Assembly: GCA_049520515.1 (NCBI GenBank)
Contig: JBEKPS010000004.1
Span: 1-64,000 of the forward strand
Length of the DNA: 64,000 nucleotides
Direction of reading: 5' to 3'
DNA from: JAFAMS01 sp049520515
Lineage (GTDB): Bacteria; Vulcanimicrobiota; Vulcanimicrobiia; Vulcanimicrobiales; Vulcanimicrobiaceae
Made by a program: the position numbers and the translations under genes. Under the pieces are notes generated by a model that did no database searches, was not told where the DNA came from, and was given only the letters and a program-made list of their open reading frames with translations. Positions 38,421 to 47,348 of this stretch are shown piece after piece; position 1 is the stretch's first letter, and every line of letters starts with the position of its first letter.

Positions 38421-40409
38421 ATGGGCGCGAAAAAAGCGGCGGCCGGTCTTACGACCGCCGGGCTTGTCTTTATCGCCGGATGTGCGGGTGGTGGTAGCGC
38501 GCTGCACAGCGGCCTGCCCACGGGCACGTCGCCCGGGCAGCAAAGCGCAAGGAAGATCTCGCTGTTGTTCACGATTCCGCACTCGGCAGCCGCTGTGGCC
38601 GAGATGCCGGCCCGGCAATCGCCGTACGCAAAGAATCGGCGTTCGGTGCAATCGCAAACACGGGTCGCGCCGAAAATCATCCGCAAGCCGAAATACGTCA
38701 GCGACGCGACGATCAACGGTTCGATCAGCCTGTATGTCTATCAGGGCGCGCAATTAGCGTCCAGTCAGTCGTTCACCGTCGGCCTCAATAGCACCACGAC
38801 CGATTTCGATTGCTACTTCATACCGCCGATTTATTCGTCGCTCGAGTGCTACAACACGGGGAACATTTATGTACCGGGCGGCAGCGACACGTTTTACGCT
38901 GCCACGTACGACTCGCAACACCGCATGCTCTCCTTGACGCCTGGCCTTCCCGGAACATCGGTTTACGGAACCCCGCCCGCAGCAATCAACGTCCCGTATT
39001 CCGGCACTATCCCCATTCAGACGTATGGAATCGCGTACGACGTCGTTTTGGTAAATCCAACGCCGTGCGTGAACGGATTCGGCACGCAATTCTTTTTCCA
39101 GGACATTGATGGCGATATCGTGACCGGGCCGCTGGCGTATCCCGTAACGGTTAATACCGGTACGTTTTCGATGCTGTACGCGAATACGAGCGTTGGCTCA
39201 AACTACACATTCTACACCGCGCCCGATCCGGATTATTGGGACGTTTCCTCACCGAGCTATCTGAGCGGAGAGACGGGAACGCTTTCGGCGAGTTCGCCAT
39301 CCGGTACGCTCCCGGTGAGCTTCCCGACGATCTACTCTGTCAATGAGACGGCCTTTGTTGCCTCACCCGCCGGTCTTTACGCGATCGGTTTGGTTGAAGG
39401 CGGCAGCCCGAGCTCGTACCCGTGCGGCCTAGTCCCGCTGTCGCAATACTACGCGCGACCCCAAGTCGTGACGTTTTCCAATCCGGTGGCGATGACGCAA
39501 GATGGAAATAATGCGATCGTCGTTCTCGACGACGCGGGAACGAATCCGACCGTCGACGTCATTCTCGCGAACGCTTTGTTGCTTGTGCCCGGCGTTTACG
39601 TGCCCGTCGCGCAGACGACACTTGCAAGTACGGGCGGTCTCGACATCGCTGCTACAGCGAACCTGCAAGCATATATCTTGAACTCCGACGGCACAATTCA
39701 ACGTGTCGACTATTCGAATGCCGTCTTTTTCCCGTTTCAAGACGGCGCGACGAACGACGGCGCCATCGCCGGTGGTCTGGCGGCACCCGCAGGCAGCAGC
39801 ATCACTGCGTTCTCATCGACGATCAACAACGACTACGTCTTCGCGACCTCATACTCATCGCCGAACTTGTACGAGGTCGACAACGCGAATACCGGATCAC
39901 CGGTTGGAGGACCATTCAATCTCACCGGCGTCACCGTCAGTAATGTCTACGCCGACATGTTAACGTCGTCTACGGTTACGACTGCAGCGTCCTCGGATCC
40001 CAACAATCTCTATGCGTCCTTCCGAGCGTGGGATGGGGTTAACACGAGCACCGTCATTGTCACGTGCACGCTCCTCGCCGGCACGCCGTGCTTGTCGAAC
40101 ATAGAAGCGAACGCAAGCGGCAGTAACTTCGGCACCCTCGGATCGCTCGCAACACTTCCGGTCGTCCCCGCTTTGCTCTTCAGCGACGGCAACATGGTGA
40201 CTGGCTTGTACGAAGCGAGCACGGGGAGTTCGTTCACATTCGGTACGACGTTCTCGCCCGTTGGGACTCGCGTCGTTACGTCGCCCGACAGCATGTGGGC
40301 CGGCGTGCAGCAAGCGTCGACGTTCTACTTCGCACCAACAGCCACCCAAACGCCGGTCGGTTCGCAGGCCGGTACGGTTTCGACGATCTGGAGCTTCCCG
40401 TTCTTCTAA
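38421..40409 (+). CDS. Surface lipoprotein, tandem copy 1
   Basis: A 662-residue lipoprotein. A short signal (GAKKAAAGLTTAGLVFIAGC) places the lipidated Cys at residue 21. A basic, Ser-rich linker and a long beta-rich body follow, with few charged residues and patterns such as NPTVDVILANALL and SSPNLYEVDNANTGSP that suggest a beta-propeller. No ribosome site precedes the ATG. The first codons form a GC hairpin (GCGGCGGCC and complementary bases). The next gene is a paralogue. The function is unknown; an outer-surface location is inferred. Confidence 0.8.
   Translation: MGAKKAAAGLTTAGLVFIAGCAGGGSALHSGLPTGTSPGQQSARKISLLFTIPHSAAAVAEMPARQSPYAKNRRSVQSQTRVAPKIIRKPKYVSDATINGSISLYVYQGAQLASSQSFTVGLNSTTTDFDCYFIPPIYSSLECYNTGNIYVPGGSDTFYAATYDSQHRMLSLTPGLPGTSVYGTPPAAINVPYSGTIPIQTYGIAYDVVLVNPTPCVNGFGTQFFFQDIDGDIVTGPLAYPVTVNTGTFSMLYANTSVGSNYTFYTAPDPDYWDVSSPSYLSGETGTLSASSPSGTLPVSFPTIYSVNETAFVASPAGLYAIGLVEGGSPSSYPCGLVPLSQYYARPQVVTFSNPVAMTQDGNNAIVVLDDAGTNPTVDVILANALLLVPGVYVPVAQTTLASTGGLDIAATANLQAYILNSDGTIQRVDYSNAVFFPFQDGATNDGAIAGGLAAPAGSSITAFSSTINNDYVFATSYSSPNLYEVDNANTGSPVGGPFNLTGVTVSNVYADMLTSSTVTTAASSDPNNLYASFRAWDGVNTSTVIVTCTLLAGTPCLSNIEANASGSNFGTLGSLATLPVVPALLFSDGNMVTGLYEASTGSSFTFGTTFSPVGTRVVTSPDSMWAGVQQASTFYFAPTATQTPVGSQAGTVSTIWSFPFF
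39831..40034 (+). repeat. Near-identical block in lipoprotein copy 1 (partner at 41786-41989)
   Basis: This 204-bp block matches 41786-41989 in copy 2 with about 14 differences counted by eye, most of them near the ends. The encoded segments VFATSYSSPNLYEVDNANTG and SPVGGPFNLTGVTVSNVYAD are identical. The genes on either side of the block are much more diverged, which fits a gene-conversion patch. Confidence 0.8.
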
Positions 40410-42364
40410 AGAAAAAAGCGGCGGCCGGCTTAACGGCCGCTGGACTTGTCTTTATCGCCGGTTGCTCCGGAGGCGGTCACGCAGGTCCCTCGGGCGGCAT
40501 CCTGCCGAGTGCCCCCCAGAGCGGCGGAAAGAAGCTCGCGCTGAGCTTCACGATCCCACGCTCGGCCGCTTATCTCACGATTCCGCAAGCGTCGCCGTCC
40601 AGCAAGAATAGGCGCGCCGCGCAATCGACCCGGCCGAAGCTCAATCTCGTTCGCAAACCGAAATTCATCGGCTTCGGCTCGCTGGGCGGTTACATTCTGC
40701 TCGACATCTACCAGAACGGGCAGCTGGCGTCGTATCAATACCTTACGATGGGGTTCGAAAACGCGAACAGCGACCTGTTTTGCTATGAAGCGCCGCCGAC
40801 GTACTTTTCACTCTCATGCTATAACCTCGTCAACATTTACGCACCGGGCGGGAACGACACGTTCTATGCAGCCTCATATGATTCGCAGTATCGTCTGATC
40901 TCGTTGACGCCGGGCTTTCCCGGAACGAGCGTCTACGGCACGCCGCCTGCGTCCGTCACGATCCCGTACTCGGGTGCCGTGGACATTCAAACGTACGGTG
41001 TCCCGGCTGCACTCTATATCGACAGCGCGACGCCGTGCGTGAGCCCCTACGCCGACAGCTTCCACCTCACGGACGTCGACGGGGATTTCCTGGTCGGTCC
41101 GCTGGCGTACCCGGTAACGATCAACTCAAGTACGTTCCCAGTCGTCTACGAGGGTCAGTCGATGGGGACGTCGCCGACGATCTACAACGCGAACATCGAG
41201 CTCTACTATTTTTCGGCTCCGGGAGAGGTAGGCGGCCAAACAACGACGGTCGCGGCACATACGCAGGCCGGGACCGTGTCCGTCAATTTTCCAACGATGT
41301 ACAGCGTTGACCATACGGCGTTCACCGCGTCGACCAGCGGACTCTACGCGACCGGCCTCGTCACCGGCAGTGCGTCGTCGTATGTCTGCGGACGAGTGCC
41401 GCTCACATCACTGTATACCGGGCAGGCGCTTACGTTCACCAACCCGGTCGGAATATCGCAGGACGGCACCGGCGCGATCGTCGTGCTCGACGATACCACA
41501 CCGAATCCGACCGTCGACGTCATTCTCGCGGACGGCCTGTTCATTTCGCCGTCTGTCGTTCCCGTCGCGCAGACAGTGCTTTCGAGCACCGGGGGCGACG
41601 ACATTGCGGCGAGCTTCAACGATCAAGCATACGTCGTCAACGCCGACGGGACGATTCATCGCGTCGACTATTCACTCGCCGCCACGTACCTGTTCTCGTA
41701 TGATACCGGGACGGATACCGCGATTGCAGGTGGTCTCACCGCGTCTGCGGGCAGCAACATCAGCGCTGTGTCGGTTGGCACGTTCGACTACGTCTTCGCG
41801 ACCTCATACTCATCGCCGAATTTATATGAGGTCGACAACGCGAATACGGGATCACCGGTTGGAGGACCATTCAATCTCACCGGCGTCACCGTCAGCAATG
41901 TCTACGCCGACATGTTAACGTCGGCAACGGTTACGACTGCAACGTCCACGGATCCCAACAGCCTGTACGCGTCCTTCCGAGCGTGGGACGGGATCAACAA
42001 CAACAACGTCCTTGTCACGTGTACGCTTTACGGTGGCGTGCCGTGCTTGGGAAACATACAAGCCAACGCTTACGGCAATCAGTTTGGAGTTGCGGGATCG
42101 CTTGCAACGGTGCCGCTCGTACCGGGTCTGTTCTTTAGCTACGGAGCGAACCTGGTCGGAGTGTACGAAAATAACACCGCAAGTTCGTTTACGATCGGCA
42201 GCACGTTCTCGCCGAATCCGGGTCGTGTCGTTGCGTCACCTGATAGTTTGTTTGCGGGCGTGCAGCTGGGCACGTCGTTCTACTTTGCACCCACGACCAC
42301 AGCGACGCCGGTCGGTTCACAGGCCGGTACCATCTCAGCGATCTGGAATTCCGCATTCTTCTAG
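40388..42364 (+). CDS. Surface lipoprotein, tandem copy 2 (start uncertain, no ATG)
   Basis: Paralogue of copy 1, about 658 residues. The lipobox is LVFIAGC, preceded by KKKAAAGLTAAG as in copy 1. The frame has no ATG, GTG or TTG near the expected start. The nearest candidate is CTG at 40388, 22 nt inside copy 1. The frame is -1 relative to copy 1, and the two stretches meet at an A-rich run (AAAGAAAAAAG). Re-initiation, a CTG start or a frameshift are all possible. The hairpin AAAAGCGGCGGCCGGC to CGGCCGC looks like a terminator stem but lies in the signal-peptide codons. The body shares the beta-rich pattern of copy 1. Confidence 0.75.
   Translation: MELPVLLKKKAAAGLTAAGLVFIAGCSGGGHAGPSGGILPSAPQSGGKKLALSFTIPRSAAYLTIPQASPSSKNRRAAQSTRPKLNLVRKPKFIGFGSLGGYILLDIYQNGQLASYQYLTMGFENANSDLFCYEAPPTYFSLSCYNLVNIYAPGGNDTFYAASYDSQYRLISLTPGFPGTSVYGTPPASVTIPYSGAVDIQTYGVPAALYIDSATPCVSPYADSFHLTDVDGDFLVGPLAYPVTINSSTFPVVYEGQSMGTSPTIYNANIELYYFSAPGEVGGQTTTVAAHTQAGTVSVNFPTMYSVDHTAFTASTSGLYATGLVTGSASSYVCGRVPLTSLYTGQALTFTNPVGISQDGTGAIVVLDDTTPNPTVDVILADGLFISPSVVPVAQTVLSSTGGDDIAASFNDQAYVVNADGTIHRVDYSLAATYLFSYDTGTDTAIAGGLTASAGSNISAVSVGTFDYVFATSYSSPNLYEVDNANTGSPVGGPFNLTGVTVSNVYADMLTSATVTTATSTDPNSLYASFRAWDGINNNNVLVTCTLYGGVPCLGNIQANAYGNQFGVAGSLATVPLVPGLFFSYGANLVGVYENNTASSFTIGSTFSPNPGRVVASPDSLFAGVQLGTSFYFAPTTTATPVGSQAGTISAIWNSAFF
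41786..41989 (+). repeat. Near-identical block in lipoprotein copy 2 (partner at 39831-40034)
   Basis: Second copy of the block described at 39831-40034. The conserved part codes for the same surface segment of the putative propeller. Third-position changes are sparse in the centre and more frequent toward the right end. Confidence 0.8.
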
Positions 42365-42378
42365 CGAAGTAGACCGCG

Positions 42379-44265
42379 ATGAGTTCGCATACAAAGACGG
42401 GAGCGGCTCCGCTGCTTGCTCTCGGAGCGCTTGGTGTCGTCTTCGGGGACATCGCGACAAGCCCGCTCTACGCATTCGGGCAATGCTTTCTCGGCGATAG
42501 CGCACCGAAGCCGACGCCGGAAAACGTGTTGGCGATTACGTCGATGTTCTTTTGGACGCTGATCGGCGTCGTGTGTATCAAATACGCGACGTTCATCATG
42601 CGGGCCGATCACGATGGCGAAGGCGGCACGCTCGCGCTGCTCGGTTTGATTTATCCGACCAGTCCGATCAAAGCCGCGACCCAAAAACGCTTGCCGTTTA
42701 TTGCGCTCGTCATATTGTTCGGGACGGCCGCGCTGTACGGCGACGGCGTGATTACGCCCGCGATCTCCGTGCTGAGCGCGGTCGAGGGTCTCGACGTTGC
42801 AGCACCCGGCGCGCTGCACCTGGCCGTTCCGATTACCGTTTTGATTTTGATCGCACTGTTCGTAGTCCAGCCCCGCGGAACGGGTAAGATCGGCACGTTT
42901 TTTGGTCCTGTCATGCTGGTGTGGTGCATTGCGTGCGTGGCGCTCGGTGTGAACTCGATCGTGCACCATCCGGGAATCCTCGCAGCCCTCAATCCGCTGC
43001 ACGCACTGCACTTCGTGCTGCATCCGAGTCTGATGGTCATCGTCGTTCTGGGGGCGACGGTCTTGTGCGTCTCGGGTGCGGAGGCAATGTACGCCGATCT
43101 CGGCCATTTTGGAATCAAGGCGATTCGCACCGCATGGTACGTCGCGGTTTTCCCCGCGCTTGCTTGCGCGTATCTCGGTCAGGGCGCGCTTGCACTCAAC
43201 TCACCGAAATCGCTCGATTTCTATGCGATGGTTCCGTCGTGGGGCGTCATGCCGATGGTCGTCCTGGCGACCGCAGCGACCGTTATTGCATCACAAGCGC
43301 TGATTGCCGGCGCCTTCTCGATCACGCAGCAAGCCGTACAGCTCGGATACATTCCACGCTTGAGCGTCATCCATACGTCGGACGAGCAAGCCGGCCAAAT
43401 CTACATCCCGTTTGTGAACGTCGTGCTCGGCATCTTGTGCGTGCTGCTCGTCGTCGTGTTCAGGCACTCGGCGAACCTCGGCGATGCGTACGGTCTAGCC
43501 GTGACGCTCACCATGATCTCGACGACGATTGCATTCGCAGCCTTCACGAATCGCGCGTGGCATTGGCCGATTTGGCAGACCGTGCTCGTGACGGCATTCT
43601 TTCTGTGCTTTGACGGCTCGTTCTTGGTCGGCAACATCTTCAAAATCCCGACCGGTGGCTGGATCCCGCTGACGATTGCGATCGTGGTGTTCGCGATCTT
43701 CGTCGTCTGGAACATCGGGCGTCGCCGGCAAGCGCGCGCATTTGAGAAGATGAGCGTCCCGGTCGAAGAGTTCATGAAAGATCTGGACGCCCGTCCTCCG
43801 ACGAAGCTGGTCGGAACTGCCGTCTTTCTGACCGCGCATCCGACCGGCGTGCCCTATGCGCTGACGCATCAGTGGCTGCGCACGCACGTTACGTTTGAGA
43901 CGGTCGTGCTGTTGACGATCATTTACGAACGGCGTCCACGAGTGCCGCCCGAAGACCGAATACAGCTCGAAGCGCTGCGCCAAGGCAGCTTCTATCGCGT
44001 CACGGCGCACTACGGCTTCATGGAGACGCCCAAGACCGGTGAGATACTTGTCTTATGCAAGAGCAAGGCAAAAGACAGCGTATTCGATGATACGGTTTTT
44101 TATCTGGCTGAATCGACGCTCGTGCGGGGAGGAGAAGGGCACCGATTGATGGCCTGGCAACGCGTTTTGTTTGCATGGATGGTGACGAACGCGCTTCCGA
44201 TCGAAGCGGTGCTCGATATTCCGCCCGATCGCGTCGTGAAGATAGGAGTTGAGGTTCCGGTATGA
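42379..44265 (+). CDS. kup: Kup-family potassium uptake protein
   Basis: A proton-coupled potassium symporter of 628 residues. The N-terminal LGVVFGDIATSPLYAFGQCF and HDGEGGTLALLGLIYP are diagnostic, as is LYGDGVITPAISVLSAVEGL. About twelve TM helices fill residues 10-440; a cytoplasmic C-terminal domain of about 180 residues follows. The gene is coupled to the MaoC gene by ATGA and starts 14 nt after the lipoprotein pair. No regulatory element such as a c-di-AMP riboswitch is seen. Confidence 0.96.
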   Translation: MSSHTKTGAAPLLALGALGVVFGDIATSPLYAFGQCFLGDSAPKPTPENVLAITSMFFWTLIGVVCIKYATFIMRADHDGEGGTLALLGLIYPTSPIKAATQKRLPFIALVILFGTAALYGDGVITPAISVLSAVEGLDVAAPGALHLAVPITVLILIALFVVQPRGTGKIGTFFGPVMLVWCIACVALGVNSIVHHPGILAALNPLHALHFVLHPSLMVIVVLGATVLCVSGAEAMYADLGHFGIKAIRTAWYVAVFPALACAYLGQGALALNSPKSLDFYAMVPSWGVMPMVVLATAATVIASQALIAGAFSITQQAVQLGYIPRLSVIHTSDEQAGQIYIPFVNVVLGILCVLLVVVFRHSANLGDAYGLAVTLTMISTTIAFAAFTNRAWHWPIWQTVLVTAFFLCFDGSFLVGNIFKIPTGGWIPLTIAIVVFAIFVVWNIGRRRQARAFEKMSVPVEEFMKDLDARPPTKLVGTAVFLTAHPTGVPYALTHQWLRTHVTFETVVLLTIIYERRPRVPPEDRIQLEALRQGSFYRVTAHYGFMETPKTGEILVLCKSKAKDSVFDDTVFYLAESTLVRGGEGHRLMAWQRVLFAWMVTNALPIEAVLDIPPDRVVKIGVEVPV

Positions 44266-44711
44266 TGGGAAGTCGCTATTTCGAAGATTTTACGCTCGGC
44301 GAATCACTGATGTCGCCCGGCGTGACGTTGACGGAAGCCAGCATCATTGATTTCGCATTCAAGTACGATCCGCAGCGCTTTCACATCAACACGGAAGCGG
44401 CCGAGAAATCGCCGTACGGCGGTTTGATCGCAAGCGGCTTTCAAACGCTCACGTTTGCCTTCCGGATGTTCTTCCATATGGGCATGATCAACGAAACCGG
44501 CTACGGTTCGCCCGGCATCGATGAATTGCGCTGGACGGAACCGGTTCGTCCGGGCGACACGATCCGTACCAAAGTCACGATCCTCGAGAAACGCGAATCG
44601 CGCTCGCGCGCAGACCGCGGCATCATGCGCCTTGGCTTCCAGGTCTACAATCAGAAAGATCAGGAGGTGATGACGTTCACGACGATCGCATTCATCGCCC
44701 GAAAGCCCTAA
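44262..44711 (+). CDS. MaoC-like hotdog dehydratase
   Basis: A 149-residue single hotdog protein. The catalytic segment reads FKYDPQRFHINTEAAEKSPYGGLIASGFQT, where Asp and His match the R-specific enoyl-CoA hydratase pair. The tail WTEPVRPGDTIRTKVTILEK is typical of MaoC. It likely hydrates an enoyl-CoA, but the substrate is unknown. It starts inside the kup stop codon, an odd partner with no obvious functional link. Confidence 0.92.
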   Translation: MMGSRYFEDFTLGESLMSPGVTLTEASIIDFAFKYDPQRFHINTEAAEKSPYGGLIASGFQTLTFAFRMFFHMGMINETGYGSPGIDELRWTEPVRPGDTIRTKVTILEKRESRSRADRGIMRLGFQVYNQKDQEVMTFTTIAFIARKP

Positions 44712-44729
44712 TAGAAAGGCAGTGCGTCT

Positions 44730-45656
44730 ATGCAGCTGATCGTGTTGGTTGCCTTCGGGCTAGTTGCGGCCGTCGTGTACTACATGCTGTGGCTGTGGAC
44801 GAAGACCATGGAGGTCAAGGCGTCACCTTTGCCCGCGGCGGGAGCGCTCGCCGTAATGGCGGTTGCGGTCCTCGTTGACTCGAGCATGGTGATGGTTCCG
44901 TTCGGCTCGCTCGACATCGTTACGTTCAATGGTGCGCTCACCGACCGCGTCTTGGATCCGGGTCTGAATTTCAAGTGGCCGTTGATCAATGGTGTTTATC
45001 CGGTCAATACGCAGATGCGTGCGCTGAAGATTACAAACGATCAGGTCTTCACAAGGGATCTGCAAAACGCCGACAACGACTACGTCATCAATTTCTCGCT
45101 CGACGATAGCAAACTTATAAACATCGTCTCCCAATTCAAAGGCGATGACGGGCGTGACACGAGCATCTCCGAACGGCTTATCGAGCCACGCGCATCGTAT
45201 TGGTTGAAGCAGATCGAGCCGAACTATAACGCCGCCGTACTTCTTCAAAACCGCGCAAGGGTTGCAACTAACCTGCAAACTGACCTGGATCGCGACCTTA
45301 AGCCGTACGGCGTCCGGATGGCCTTCGTTTCAATCACGAACATCACGTTCGGACCACAGTACCAACAAGCGTCGGAGGCGCGCGCTGCTGCGGAGCAAGA
45401 ATATCAGCGCGAGCTAACGGTGTTGAATACGAAACGCGTTCTCGCGCAGCAAGAGGTCACGATCGCCGACGGCGATCGCAAGGCGGAGGAGCTACGACGG
45501 GAAGGTCTCGGCAGCGATCCCCACATTGCGGCCGACCTCGTCTCGCTGACATTCATCGAGCATATGACCAAAGATAACGGTTGGGACGGACGCGTACCGC
45601 AGATGCTCGGCGGAGGCAGCGGACTCATGTCGCTGGACGGCGGATCCGCTAAGTAA
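44730..45656 (+). CDS. SPFH/Band 7 (prohibitin-type) membrane protein
   Basis: A 308-residue protein with two hydrophobic N-terminal segments (residues 3-18 and about 35-55) and then an SPFH domain (GSLDIVTFNGALTDRVLDPG, YPVNTQMRALKI). A helical region follows (QASEARAAAEQEYQRELTVL) and a Gly-rich end. Such proteins form large membrane rings and scaffold proteases or lipid domains. The 3' end overlaps the convergent GGDEF gene by 8 nt. No NfeD or FtsH partner is adjacent. Confidence 0.9.
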   Translation: MQLIVLVAFGLVAAVVYYMLWLWTKTMEVKASPLPAAGALAVMAVAVLVDSSMVMVPFGSLDIVTFNGALTDRVLDPGLNFKWPLINGVYPVNTQMRALKITNDQVFTRDLQNADNDYVINFSLDDSKLINIVSQFKGDDGRDTSISERLIEPRASYWLKQIEPNYNAAVLLQNRARVATNLQTDLDRDLKPYGVRMAFVSITNITFGPQYQQASEARAAAEQEYQRELTVLNTKRVLAQQEVTIADGDRKAEELRREGLGSDPHIAADLVSLTFIEHMTKDNGWDGRVPQMLGGGSGLMSLDGGSAK

Positions 45657-47337
45657 GCGCTTCGTACAAGCTCAAGTTGATGCGATTGCGTCCGTGGCGC
45701 TTAGCAGAGTAAAGCTCGGCATCGGCAGCCTCTAGAATCTCGGTCGCGTCGCGCGGCGAGAGCGGTGTTCCGTTGGCAGCGCCAATGCTGATCGTGAGCA
45801 TACTCCCGTCTCCGCGTGGGATCGCGAGCTCGGCGAGAGCCGCGACCATGCGATCCGCGATGCGCTGGAGATCTTCGAGCGTAGCATCGGAAACAATCGC
45901 CGCAAATTCTTCTCCGCCGTAGCGCGCGAAGATGTCCCCGGTTCGCACGCACGCGCCGCAGGCTTGCGCGACCAGCTTGAGCGCTTCGTCGCCTTCCTGA
46001 TGCCCAAGCAGATCGTTGTAGTCTTTGAAATGATCGATGTCGAGGATTAGCACTGCGAGCGACTTGCCGGTGGCAACCGCGAGCGTCGCCGCCGCGTCGA
46101 GAGCTTGATCGAACGAACGGCGATTGAGCACGCCGGTGAGGCCGTCGTGCGCGGCGAGATCGGTGAGCTTGCGCGATTCCACGATGAGACGCTGGTTTTC
46201 CGCACGCGTTTCTTGCACGCTTGAAGCAACGGCAATCGCCAAGATAAGTGCTTGCAGCGCCTCGCCGACTTGATACGAGTACACGAAGAGATCCTGGCGC
46301 GGAAGCGCGTTCGAGCTCATGTTCACGACGTATCCGAGGATCGTGCACGCGATGCCGATTGCATAGATTCGTCCGATCGGTACGCCGTCGCGCGCGGCGC
46401 GAATGCCTGCATACAGCAGCGTCGCATAAAACAGCAGCGTGGCAATCAACGTCCATTCCCACGCGATCGCCGTGCTCGGGAAGAAGTCGGTGGCGAAGAC
46501 CGAGAGCGCGCACGCCGTTCCCACAAGGACCGCGGAGAGTGCTCGGCGGTCGCGCGTGCCGAGACGCAAGAATCCGATCGTGAAGACGGTCAGCGCGACG
46601 GCCGAGCCGAGTGCTGCGCAGTCGTAGATCAGCTCACGCGCTAAGAACGTGAGCGGCGGCAGCACCTGCCAGAGCACGCCGAAGCTTATAACCGTCGCGG
46701 CAGCTTCAAGGAACATGACCGTCGCGTAATCGAGCAGCGGACGGTCGCGCAGTGCGAAGAACGTCCACAGATTGAACGCGCCGATCGCAACGAAGAAGCC
46801 CACGAAAAATCCGAATGCGACGCGCCGCTGGAGTGATGCCGTCAACGCCGCTCCGAGCGGCTCCAGCGTCACCGAGCGTGGGTCGATGACCGTCGCAATA
46901 CGCACGTAGATCGGAGCGCCTTCGGCCCACTGCGGCAGCTCCAGTAATCCGGGGACCAGGGCCGCGTCGCGATCCGCCAAGTCGTAGCCGCCGCCCGTAT
47001 GTTGGAGACCACCCGCCTCGCGATACACGTCGATGTGCGTGACCTTATAGCTATAGGCGAGCACGGAAGACGTTCCCGATGCATCCTGCGGAATGGTGAC
47101 GCGGAACCAATAGACGTGCGGAATGAAGCCTTCGGGAAATATTGGCAATGCGGCCGCCGTCATGAAAGCCGCACGTGCGGCGTCTTCGATTCGCAGCTTC
47201 CCCGACGGGTCGTAAAATGCGTCAGCCGTCTTCAGAATCGGAACTGAAGGAGCAGCCCCGAGCCTTAGGCGGACGGCGCCCGGCAAAACAAAAACGATGA
47301 CCAGGGCAAAGGCCCAAGCCAGCGTGCGAAGCCGCAT
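45649..47337 (-). CDS. 7TMR-DISM membrane diguanylate cyclase (GGDEF)
   Basis: A c-di-GMP synthase of 562 residues. A signal or TM helix and an extracytoplasmic domain (about 30-175, DISM-type) come first, then seven TM helices (about 180-385), a short coil and a GGDEF domain. The active site reads GGEEF at 474-478. The inhibitory I-site RTGD lies at 465-468, five residues upstream, so product feedback is expected. The extracytoplasmic domain probably binds a carbohydrate or other ligand. No EAL protein is nearby. Confidence 0.93.
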   Translation of the reverse strand: MRLRTLAWAFALVIVFVLPGAVRLRLGAAPSVPILKTADAFYDPSGKLRIEDAARAAFMTAAALPIFPEGFIPHVYWFRVTIPQDASGTSSVLAYSYKVTHIDVYREAGGLQHTGGGYDLADRDAALVPGLLELPQWAEGAPIYVRIATVIDPRSVTLEPLGAALTASLQRRVAFGFFVGFFVAIGAFNLWTFFALRDRPLLDYATVMFLEAAATVISFGVLWQVLPPLTFLARELIYDCAALGSAVALTVFTIGFLRLGTRDRRALSAVLVGTACALSVFATDFFPSTAIAWEWTLIATLLFYATLLYAGIRAARDGVPIGRIYAIGIACTILGYVVNMSSNALPRQDLFVYSYQVGEALQALILAIAVASSVQETRAENQRLIVESRKLTDLAAHDGLTGVLNRRSFDQALDAAATLAVATGKSLAVLILDIDHFKDYNDLLGHQEGDEALKLVAQACGACVRTGDIFARYGGEEFAAIVSDATLEDLQRIADRMVAALAELAIPRGDGSMLTISIGAANGTPLSPRDATEILEAADAELYSAKRHGRNRINLSLYEALT

Positions 47338-47348
47338 GCGGAGAGCTT

